Source: Eutreptiella sp. 'Long Island Sound 2002' (lineage: Eukaryota > Euglenozoa > Euglenophyceae > Eutreptiales > Eutreptiaceae). From it: a stretch of DNA of 64,000 bases. The notes under the pieces were generated by a model that worked only from the letters and a program-made list of their open reading frames with translations, was not told the origin of the DNA and ran no database searches. The stretch is from assembly GCA_964036045.1 (NCBI GenBank), contig OZ038381.1:160894283-160958282 (forward strand), in the 5' to 3' direction. Position numbers and translations under genes: made by a program. Numbering within the stretch: position 1 is the stretch's first letter; each line of letters opens with the position of its first letter. Below are positions 44,146 to 54,034 of the stretch, in pieces.

Positions 44146-44657
44146 TCTGGGGGGGGAAGGGGGGCTGCCAAGAAGGGGGGGGGGGGAGGCTTCATACCCT
44201 CACAAATATGGCATAAGATGACCGCCGCATCGCGCTAATCACTTCGAAGCATGTATGTTGGAGAAAATTTTTTGAAACAGGGGGGGGGGGCATGGTAGGT
44301 GGTAGTTTTGTTTAAGGGCATAGCACCCCCGAGTCAATTCCCGGCCACTATTGCTAGTGGCGCCCCACCCAGGCCGAACCATGCACAGAGTTGATGTATG
44401 TTCCGAAACCTGTTGGAGGAGCAAGGGGGGGAGGGGAGGGGCCTGTTTGCACCGCGCGCACTACGCCTTTCCCGAAAAAAAAAAAAAAAAGCTCTCTCCG
44501 CGCACTATGTGCCCACAACGAGCGCACGTACATCAGTGGCACATCGTGTGCAGGAACGCGTCGCGTGCCCTTCGTGGGGTGCTCCTCCTCGGGGTCCCAA
44601 AACATGGGTGATGGAAGTGGTGGAGAGGACGGAGGTGAAGAAAGGAGGCCTAAGAGC
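44146..44657. other. G-rich spacer, no supported gene
   Basis: Several G runs of 7-10 and a 16-A run at about 44468. No coherent frame. Confidence 0.4.
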
Positions 44658-44793
44658 GCTTGTCCAAGGGACAATCAAAGTAGTCCTCATCATCGCTCGA
44701 CTCATCGCTTGTCGGATGCGCTCTTTTCCTTCCTGCCTCGACTTCAACGGACACGTCCGACAATCCCCCTCCGTAGTGGCCTCCGATTCAGAG
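44658..44793 (-). pseudogene. Acidic C-terminal ORF tail
   Basis: A minus frame without ATG reads IGGHYGGGLSDVSVEVEAGR, KRAHPTSDESSDDEDYFDCP, LDKRS and stop. Such DE-rich tails often end nuclear or transposon proteins. It may be the end of the gene at 45197-46336, separated by decayed sequence. Confidence 0.3.
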
Positions 44794-44917
44794 GGTGGCA
44801 TGGATGAAGTATGAGATGTTGTTGGTGGCATGGGGGGAGTTGTGGAGGAGGAGGAGGAGAAGGAGGAGGCACATGGTGCTGGGACGCACAGCATAGAAGG
44901 TAAAAAATGGTAGGAAA

Positions 44918-44976
44918 ATGCTGAGCATATTGCTCAGGATATTTGGGGATGCTCAGCATTCATGCTCAGCAAATGG
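44918..44976. repeat. TGCTCAGCAT/ATGCTGAGCA inverted repeats
   Basis: ATGCTGAGCAT, then GATGCTCAGCAT and CATGCTCAGCA within 60 bp form alternative small hairpins. Confidence 0.55.
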
Positions 44977-45196
44977 GACTCATATTGCAGGGTTGATCTC
45001 GGAAGTCCCAGCCAAAATTTCTTCCGAGCTCCCCCGGCACGGTCGGCTGGGAAGCCCATGGAATATTCCTACCGATATCGGTTGCGTTTTGGGGGGCCGA
45101 TCTGGCTGCCAAAACTTCCGAGCATCTTTCCAAGGGTTTTCGAAAACTTCCAAGCGACGGACCGAAGCATATCGCATGCACGTCGGTACAGATTTC

Positions 45197-46336
45197 CTAA
45201 AATTGCCACCGGTAACCGGACAATATTGGTCTCTCTTTCAATGTTCTATGCTGGGCACCGGTGGTACATGTGGAGGAAGAGGAGGAGGAGGGGTTGGTAG
45301 AGGTGTTGGTAAAAGGGGTGATGGAAGGAGTAGGCATATCACCGGCCACTTTTTGCTTCTTCTTGCCGCTCTTCAAGGCATTAACGCTCCATCCGCGGAC
45401 GGATGCTTCCTCCTCCTCGGTGACCCGAAGGCCATGTGGAATGGGATCATTGGGATGGACGGCAGCAAAATGGGCAGCCATGCTGTACAACCAAACCGTG
45501 GTTGTGCACTGGGGGCAATTCACCGTTCGGTTGGTGCAAGGGTTGGCCTTTGTTGCCGTTGACATTCGGCTCCAACAGATTGCCGATGGCTGCGATGGGC
45601 AAGAGCTGACCGCCACCACCAACCGCTTACGCGTAGAGCGCGTTTGCAATGGCAAGCGGATTGTGCACTCATCCCGTGATCCACAAAAACCACAAATGTT
45701 GGCGCACCACCGTCCCGCTTGTCCTTCGATGTGGTGACCACGCAGAATGTGTTGCCCAATGTGCGTGCGCAGCACTCGATGCGGCACGGTCTGTTGGCAA
45801 ATTTGGCGTTCCACACTGTTCGGACCACTGTCTGTTGCCACCTTATCATCGGTAGGTGCCGTGGGCATGCAGGGATAGGGATCCCGTGGAACATTGGGCA
45901 CTATAGTGGGAGCACAATGAATGCACCACTCAGCCAATGCCTTCAATGTGCTGGTCTGCTGGTACCACTTGTTCTCCACGTTGCTCTCAAGGGTCACAAA
46001 TTGGCAATGCTCGCCACGCACTTGCACGACTCGCGGATTCAACATGCCATTCCAAACATGCAAATCCGGGCCGGGGCGGTGCTCAAATGGCATTAACTGG
46101 CCATGGATGATCAAGTTGTTGGACGACTCAATAACGTCATAGCTATGGTCCATAGCTTGGCGGCCACTAGCATTGGTCACGGTTCGTACGTATAGGATGG
46201 CAAGGGAGATGCCATACCTCTGCACAGGGGTGGTATTCATATTTGGTCCAATTTGGTTTTCATCCACTATTGGGTTCTCCCTAAAAAACTGAGTATTTTG
46301 AGTATAGACACATGGGGTGGTAACCCATTTTTTCAC
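45197..46336 (-). CDS. Transposon-type ORF with Cys/His zinc fingers
   Basis: 379 codons. The core reads RVLRTHIGQHILRGHHIEGQ, ANICGFCGSRDECTIRL, NPCTNRTVNCPQCTTTVWLY, then SMAAHFAAVHPNDPIPHGLR. The series H..H, C-x2-C (CGFCG), C, C..C and C-x2-C..H-x4-H suggests two zinc-binding modules. I recall this HxGxHIL..CGFCG..C..C..HxxxxH pattern from large transposon-encoded proteins of fungi, but cannot confirm it here. A Lys/Ser/Thr tail follows. The N-terminus is open and its start is uncertain. Confidence 0.5.
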   Translation of the reverse strand: MKKWVTTPCVYTQNTQFFRENPIVDENQIGPNMNTTPVQRYGISLAILYVRTVTNASGRQAMDHSYDVIESSNNLIIHGQLMPFEHRPGPDLHVWNGMLNPRVVQVRGEHCQFVTLESNVENKWYQQTSTLKALAEWCIHCAPTIVPNVPRDPYPCMPTAPTDDKVATDSGPNSVERQICQQTVPHRVLRTHIGQHILRGHHIEGQAGRWCANICGFCGSRDECTIRLPLQTRSTRKRLVVAVSSCPSQPSAICWSRMSTATKANPCTNRTVNCPQCTTTVWLYSMAAHFAAVHPNDPIPHGLRVTEEEEASVRGWSVNALKSGKKKQKVAGDMPTPSITPFTNTSTNPSSSSSSTCTTGAQHRTLKERPILSGYRWQF

Positions 46337-46550
46337 CCTCTACTGGTTCAAGCAAAATTTGCTTCGGGCGCCTTCGGCGCCCATGGTCCGGCACTTTCGG
46401 GCCAATTTCCAGGGAGGGGGGGGGGGCTCGGCGTAAAGGGTCCAGTGCCGGCGAGCCCCCCGTGGGAGAAATGCCACCGCAAATGCCGACGGACCATCAT
46501 GCCACTGTTGCCATTGTTGATAAGAAGCGTTGTAAGGTAACAACATATAA

Positions 46551-46994
46551 GTGTCATATAAGTGTCAGTGGCAAAGATTACACATCGTCGTTTGGCATCT
46601 TGCACATTCCAACGTCGCAACGCTCCACGGGCACCTTGGAGACTCAATAGGCGCAAAATTCTACTTGAACATGCTGAGTACGGATGTTGGAATTGCGCTC
46701 CTGGCTAAGGCTAGAGTGGAATGCGCCTCTGCCCACATGTCATGGCCACACCCAAAGACCTGGTACAAACCAAAGGCAGTTCTAATTGGAGGAGCTTTTG
46801 GCATGCTTTTGGAACACCTTTTGGTACATGGGCGTTCTTGTAACTTAACTTATGCAAATAACTTTAGTTTTGCCTCAGCAGTGACACAACACGCCATACA
46901 ATTACAGGGGGGGGATAGGGCACCCTCTTCTTGGTGGTGTAGGTCCCTGATTTCCCATGCCGTGTCAGTGTCCTCGGCTGTCAATTTCCTGTGA
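46551..46994 (+). CDS. Weak unidentified ORF
   Basis: 147 codons with a plausible middle (DVGIALLAKARVECASAHMS, GGAFGMLLEHLLVHGRSCNL). No start context, domain or partner supports it. Confidence 0.2.
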   Translation: MSYKCQWQRLHIVVWHLAHSNVATLHGHLGDSIGAKFYLNMLSTDVGIALLAKARVECASAHMSWPHPKTWYKPKAVLIGGAFGMLLEHLLVHGRSCNLTYANNFSFASAVTQHAIQLQGGDRAPSSWWCRSLISHAVSVSSAVNFL

Positions 46995-47220
46995 ACTGCC
47001 AGTCGACGACTATAATTGCTAATTTGTGTGATTGCTTTGTCTGCCACTTGCTAGTTACGTCCAACCCACTGAGGCCCACGCATTAATAGTGGGATGGACT
47101 GAAATGAAACACCAAAAAAAAACAATAGAGGATGGAGGGACACCGTCAGAGGCCTACAACACGCAGTGCCTGCCCTTGCGCAGTTGGAGGTCACGGCCTA
47201 GCACTCTAGGGTGCTGCCCC

Positions 47221-47430
47221 ACAAGCATATATGAGTGTTTGAATCCATACCTTGCCCCTCTAGAGGAGTACGGGTGTGTCTGAATCCATATCCTGTTCCT
47301 CTACAGGCATGCAAGTGTGCTTGAATCCATATCTTGCTCATTTCAAAGAGGGCGTGGATGTTTGAACACGTATCTTGCTCCTCTGAAGGAGTTCAGGTGT
47401 GTTTGGATCCAATCTTGCTACTCTAGGGGG
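47221..47430 (+). repeat. Degenerate minisatellite, about 50-bp unit
   Basis: Four units of the form GTGTGTTTGAATCCATATCTTGC + CCCTCTRRAGGAGT, at about 47226, 47274, 47321 and 47380. Each contains a small CTCT..AGGAG inverted repeat. Confidence 0.7.
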
Positions 47431-47711
47431 AAGTTCTTGCACTGCGTGCGCACTACGTGCATGCTGCGCACATAGAGGCTGGGATACTCACCCAAGTAAT
47501 ACGGTTGGTGGTGACTTTATTATTTCCTCGGAATCCATTTCAGAAAAATGAAGAATCCAAAAATATTCGACTATCTATGGAAGCACTTTTCCTTTATAGG
47601 AAACCAAGGGCACAGGATCAATGTTTTACCACCAAAAGGTAGCTAGGGTGCGAGCATTTGCCGACATCCAAAACTTCGCACTGCGTGCACACTGCGTGCA
47701 CGGCATTCCCT

Positions 47712-47835
47712 AGGGGCGCGGAGGTGTGTTAGAATCCATATCCTGCCTCCTGAGAGGCATCCAAGTGTGATTGCATGCACATCTTGCCCCTCTGAAGGAG
47801 TCCAGGTGTGTTTGAATGCATATCTTGCTTCTTGC
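47712..47835 (+). repeat. Second block of the same minisatellite
   Basis: Two to three further units (GTGTGTTAGAATCCATATCC; GTGTGTTTGAATGCATATC) 280 bp after the first block, which places unrelated sequence between them. Confidence 0.65.
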
Positions 47836-50800
47836 TTGTGTCAAATATTTCACTGCGCATTTTACAACCGGCAGGATATTTTGGGAGGGGAATGCAATAC
47901 CCTGGCCATCATCCTTTGATTCTGCCCCCTTTGTTTTCACTACGACCCTCCTTTTTGCTGATTAGCTTTGATTTTGTTTTGGTGGCTCCTTGGGCTCAAT
48001 TAAACCTCTTGAAATTACCTGGCAGTGCTTTTGTTGTATACTGTCAACCTCCAAGCAATGTTTACTACACACCCAAAATTTTCAAATTCAGCTTTCAGAA
48101 CTTCTTTGTGCCCAAAAAAAAAATGGCTCATGCTTTAAGGCAAAGGGAGGGTGTTTCGCAACAGCCTGTGCTTGACTGCGCGCCTCAGTAGTTTCAGTTT
48201 CAAGCATGCTTCTGCAAAGATGTCAACATTGGGCTCAGAGCTGGCCTCTGTATTCACGGCAAATGCAGTGCAGGCAGCTGCCTCTGCATAAAGATGAATG
48301 GAAGACCTGCTTGTCCTGGCAGTAAAGTCTGTCCACAAGTAATGAACAACAAAAGCTGGGGTGGTCCCTGTTGTTCTCCTCACTGACAAGAAATGGCAGG
48401 CAGGGCTGGGAAGAGCTGGAAACCCTTACAAGCAGGGAGGGCTGAAGAGGTTGGCCGTTGAGAAACCTGCAGCCCCTGGGCATCAGCCATAGGACCAAAC
48501 AAATCAAGTTTTCTGATAATATGTTTTTACGCACAAATTTCATTGGATGCCAGACTTTTTGGAGCAAGCGTGACAAGCAGGGCCTGAATGGATTCAGTGA
48601 CTAACCCCCCCCCCCCCGCCTTATCCAAGCAACGGTAGATGGCCAGAAATTGACAGGGCCAACGCCTCGTGTTGCCTGGACAAGGGTGTTGCTTACGTGT
48701 TACACTGTGCATAGTACATGCGGGAAAACATGGTGTACTATTCTGAAAACCAAGCTGCAAAATATGCTACCAAGGCCATCATGAGGCCAAATCAGCTTCC
48801 TTGACAAAAAATATGAACATCGCGCATCTCAAAATCAAGGTATCAGACAGCACACATAGCACACTGTAAGACAAATTGCAAAATGCACTGCCAAAATCCA
48901 CAACTTGACAGCACCAACACCAAGTGTTGCTTGGACATAGGTGTTGCTTGCACAAAGGAGGGGGGGGGGGGGCTGGCACTGCAAATGTGCCCTGAATGGG
49001 CAAGTGTACCAATACAAGGCCTCAGCTGCCACTGATTCAGCTGGCAAATGCGACAGCCAACAGGGCTTGCATCAGATTTGCGGGCCACGGTGCAATGCAC
49101 TTCCATTGCCCTACTAGTCAAAATGCTGGAAACACTCCAATGCTTGAAGGACATTATCCCAACTCAGGAGGCTGAGGTATGCTCAATACCCACAAAATAA
49201 AAAAGGCATGAATCAAATCAGACATGAAGAAATCAATGAGAACGCGCCATGCAACGTTACAAGTTCCACAAGGGGCAGTCTCCAGAACCAAATGCCCCTT
49301 GATTTGATGTGGGAAACGGACCAGTCAACATCAAAACCTCTTCAACATAGTTTTGGGCTGCAATTGCTGGCCATGCAACTGCCCACTCACACAAACCAAA
49401 CAGGTCTTCCAGGTTTCGTAGCCTGCACGAGCTACCCTGACACACCTCCTCCCTGCGACAATACCTACCCTCCAAGGGCAACGCACTGTGGGCGACCGAT
49501 CACCATAGGACAGTATGTTGTTGGAAGAAAGTCATTTCTTGGATAAATGATTATAATCTTGCGGAATGTGGCCCTCACAACTGTTGCGCTCCGTCAAATT
49601 CAGGGCACAAAAAGGGGTGGGGCATTAGGACTCACACATTGAGGCTGAGAATGATGTACAGGCACCATAAATGGCATAGCATTTTGCGCCCTGAGGCAAA
49701 TCTGTGGGGATTTCTAACTAAGTACTGCGGTCCTGGCAAGTGCATGAAACGTGAGGGTGTGCACACTGCCTGTGTTTCGTGTGGTGGTGGGGGGTCGGCA
49801 CGCTGAAGGTGTTGTTGAGGAGATCCCTTCATCAAATGCACCACACTTTACTGATCTCTGACCCCAGGCAGTTTTGGAGCAGTCCAATGCCAGGGCTTTG
49901 GCCATTACCAGAAACTTCTGTGGGTATTTGATGTCATTGGTGTTCCTTTAAGTTTCTTCCAGCTCCTTTGGGCAACTCCAAAAATCCGAGCCCCTGTGCA
50001 CAAAATGCACCACCTCCAGAGCCCGCCACAAGAGCCCGAGGTCGCATGGTCGCATGGTGCGAGCACGGCGCGTTCAGCCCTGTTAGAAGACGCCGGTTGC
50101 AGCCCCGTCAGGGAGTGCTGCACGGTGCGTGCTGCACTCCCTGACGTGCCATAAGCATGACCATGGGCATCACTGTTCTGGTCGCCACCATTTTGAAATG
50201 CTGACGGCCAAAGGCGTTTCGCAAATTTCTCTTTTTTATTCGTTTCTCTGGGGGGGGGGGGGGGGCTATGTACAGCAAATTCACGGGAATTCAAGCGCTT
50301 GGAAACATTATGGGCTCCGCATGCCACACCACGTTGACACTGACAGACCTGTGCCCAGCGTTCGAATCTCACACCACTCGGAGCGGCAAGACGAATTGTG
50401 TTTTGGCGAAACGACGGAAGCAAGCCTCAAATTGCGCGCGCGTGTGTGCGCCCGTGAATACCATATGAGGGAGGGAGCACAGCAGGGGTGAATGGGTCAG
50501 GCGCATAACCAGGCCGACGGTGTTATCCAGGCCAGGCGCCCATGGAGCTCCGGCTGAGCCAGATCCCTGCACCGGTGCCCTCACCGTGGTTAGAACCTCC
50601 GTGGATTAGGAGGTCATCAAACTTCTGTTCCAGCCCTTCCATATCGGTCCGCAGACAGACGTGTGCGCATTCGTGTGCCCGTGTGCGTGTGCGCAATTTC
50701 GAGGTTGTTCCCTACCCAAACGTCAACCGGAATCCAAAGCCCAAAGCCAATGCATCGGACCACACACCGAAGGCATTTTGCCAGGGATGCAATGTGGATG

Positions 50801-53700
50801 GCACCGGGCAGAGTGAGAACCACCTCCCAGGGACCCTCCTCTTGGCGGGGGGGGTCCCGACATTCCAGGGCAGGGTGTGGTGTATGGTAGTGCAACGGGA
50901 CACTCCTTCGCCACAAACAGTCCTGGGATCCACGGCTTGCATCTGGCGCAAGCCGTAGACGGATGCTGATGAACAAGTGCGCACAGGTTTGAATGCACTC
51001 ACCACGACTTTCCCTAATGCCAAAAAAAAAAGGAAAAACAGATAGTGTCTGACTTTGCAGTCCCAACTAGCTACCACTCCCTTGATGTGGATGTGGACCC
51101 GAAAGGAAAAAGCAGCAAGCGTAAAAAGACTGCCATTTTATCAAATAACATCCCGAGATAACTGCTACCGACCGTCGAGTGGTTATCGGGTACTGTCAGC
51201 GGTTGGCAGCCATCCGTCAGCGGTGGGTTCATCGCCTGCAGATGGCAAGGAACCGCTGTTGGTTGCGGTTGACCGCCGGCAGTGGTCCTGGACTTTGTCC
51301 AAAGAAAAATAAACTCCTTGCTCGGGAAGGAAAACCTGCTGTACATTCCACCAAACACAAAGGCGTCTCAGTGCACTGCACCAAAACACACACCCAAAGG
51401 CAACAAGCCCGTTTCCGAAACGCGAAGGTCAGGGCAAACACAAACAAGGCATCAAACAAGGCTTGCACACCATCATTTAAATGCCACATGATGCCGTTCC
51501 AATATCTATCACTATCGACAACTGATAACACAGCGATACGGCTGGCATGGGGTAAATTGGTATTGAATTACAACAACTCCATCAGAAGAAAAATGTCAGC
51601 AGAGCAAGAAGAAAATGAAGGGAAATGGACAAGAAGAAATCAGCGGGACACAATGGTTAAAGCAGTGAATTATAGAAAAAGCTGTGGGCATGGTTAACAA
51701 GCCACAGGCCACTTGGAAAAGTACCTCCTAACCGCTGGACATGCTGTGGTTCCCACCACTTCCTGTTTCAATCATGATGTCCTGACCAACTAACTTGCAG
51801 CAACATTTGCTGCCTTTTGGCGTGGCAACATTGCTGTACTCCGTTATGCAGATATCCCTGCAGGTCCGAGGGATGTAATCCTACCCAAACAGACACACTC
51901 TGCATAGAGACGGCTATATTGTTCTAAAATAAATTGTGATTGCAGGAACAAAGAAAACCAAAAAAATTGGAGGAACAGAATCAAGCAAGGAGAAGGGGGG
52001 GGGGGAGTGGGGTAGGAACAGAGGGCAAAAGTCCAGGGGTGGGAGTAGGTGGAGGGAGAAGGGGGAAAGTAGTTGGAGATGGTGCGGAAACAGAGGCACA
52101 GTAGAGTCAAGCAGGGAAAATGAAGCAGGGGCAGTGCAACCAGGTGCACGGAGGAGGGGATGGGGGCGTAGGAAATGTAGGCATACAGAATGGCAAGTAA
52201 GGGATGCCGAGGTCAAAGAAGGGGGGTAAAGACGGCCCACAGACAGAACACTTGCGGAAAGAATTGGACTCTTTCAATACCGCCTTCCTAGTGTCCAGTT
52301 GTGTGTCTGGTGCCAAGAACTACCGGCTGCACGGGGATGGCCCTCTGGGTCTGGGGAAGCGACCCCCCCCCCCCTTTCTAGGCCTTCTGCCACGCTTAGT
52401 TGCCAAAGGGTAGGGCTTGGGCCGGACATGACCATTGGCGCAGGAAAAAAAACTGGAAAGGGAATTTAGTCGATGGTGGCCTCGCAGGGAAGCCATTTTT
52501 TTCCCGCCCTGCTTTTGGGACCCCGACACGGCAGGGGTCACGTAGCAACCCCCCATTCCCCAACACATAGCTCAAAATGATCAGCGCGGTGTGGCGATCA
52601 CTTTTAAGATCCCCCCGGGGGGTATGTGACCCCGTAACGCAACCCACCACACACAGGTGCACTATAGCCTTTTGGGTGCAGGCCCACTTTCGCCCGTTTG
52701 CGTGGCTTCCACGGCAATGGGCATTTTCGGACGCCTGGCTTCCACGTTTTCAGGGGAGGGGCCGGCAAACACAAAAGGGACACTGAGACCGGGAGTGCCC
52801 ATAGGCTGCACAGGCAATCCCAGACTGTGAGAGGCAATTGAAGGATGCACCCATCGCCAGCGCGCTGCAAACAAATGTGACTCGTGTCAGACCGTAGAAC
52901 ATGGCCCAAAAGGACATGCACAAGGCAGCACAGGGCTGCGAATGCAGTAGCCCGGTGCACAGAGTGCTGTGTGTGCATCCACCGCAAGGTGCACAAGCAG
53001 CCACGACGGGTGGGGCAGGCAATCATCAGGTGGGAGGCCAAAGCATGCGCTATATAGGGGGAACAGCTGCACAGTGCGCACGCGACAGCATTGACCGCAA
53101 CTACTTCGCTGCAGTCAGCAATTTCGCCGAAATTTGCAGGTTTCATGGTTTGATTCCGTGATCCTCAAAAGATTTCGTGAATTTGGACATTTGTCCTGGT
53201 TCCCGTACACCAGTGGTGACGGCCGTGTCACCAGCAGTCCGTGCGGGCACCGTGCGCCCGCTCCCCCGGAATTGTATAATTGTGGGGACGCGTGAAACCC
53301 ATGCCAAACAAAGGCTGCACGTCGGTCCTCTCATGGTGATGAGCCGGTCTCCAATGGCTTTTGCCCCGTACTTCGGTTGTTCGCTGGGAAGGTGTTCAGG
53401 GCAAGACAAACTGACTGATAGACATGGCTCCTGCTGCAATTCGTCCTTTGCACAAGGGCTTACGCCAGCCCCGAGTCCAGATCTTTCCAGGGCATCCACT
53501 GGAAGCAAACTGGGCAACGCGGGGGGCGAAGGCGGGGGGGGGGGGGGGGCACAGCATGAGAGCCACGCCACACTGTGACCATGCACCTCGCAATCGCCAC
53601 AGCATGCGGCAACACTGGGCATTCAAAAAGGCCATCTTTAGCTCACGTTCTTCTGATGGAGACCATGGGCAATAGCCAGTTGGTACTGCATCGACGATTT
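47836..53700. other. About 5.9 kb without a supported gene
   Basis: Frames of 60-180 codons occur on both strands but show no domain, splice-linked chain or consistent composition. Two related 45-bp stretches (TGTTGCCTGGACAAGGGTGT near 48670; TGTTGCTTGGACATAGGTGT near 48935) and G/C runs near 48606, 48960, 50250 and 53545 are the only structures seen. Exons of a spliced gene could be missed here. Confidence 0.35.
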
Positions 53701-53926
53701 CTAGCGCCTGGCGGCCGTGTGATACCCGACTATGGTGAGGCGTGATGCCTCGGTTTCGAGAAAAACACCCGCTTCCTGCTGATTGTTGAATTCAAGCACC
53801 GGGTTCCCGAGCTTGGAATGCCAAATTGCTGGGTCCTTTGAATCCTCCTCAAACGCCCACAAAACATCAGGGGGTGCCGCTTCCCTCACTGGTGTACCCA
53901 CAATTGAATCGATCTTCCACTTCTAG
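53701..53926 (-). CDS. Possible terminal exon of an unidentified gene
   Basis: 75 codons to a stop at 53701: KWKIDSIVGTPVREAAPPDV, LWAFEEDSKDPAIWHSKLGN, PVLEFNNQQEAGVFLETEAS, RLTIVGYHTAARR. Balanced composition suggests real coding. An AG directly precedes AAGTGGAAG, a possible 3' splice site. It lies 109 bp downstream of the TBC gene stop on the same strand, so it could be a separate gene end or an alternative last exon of the TBC gene. Confidence 0.35.
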
Positions 53927-54034
53927 CGACGTACCTCAACCGGAGCGCCAACGCAGCGCGGAAACGCGAACTGTGAGCACATACTGAATGGACTGCGTCC
54001 CGTTCAGCGTGTGCGGCAATCGTGAACACTGGGC

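Noticed and set aside
50270-50380. GTTCGAATC near a possible tRNA
   Set aside because: No A box or cloverleaf pairing could be found around it.
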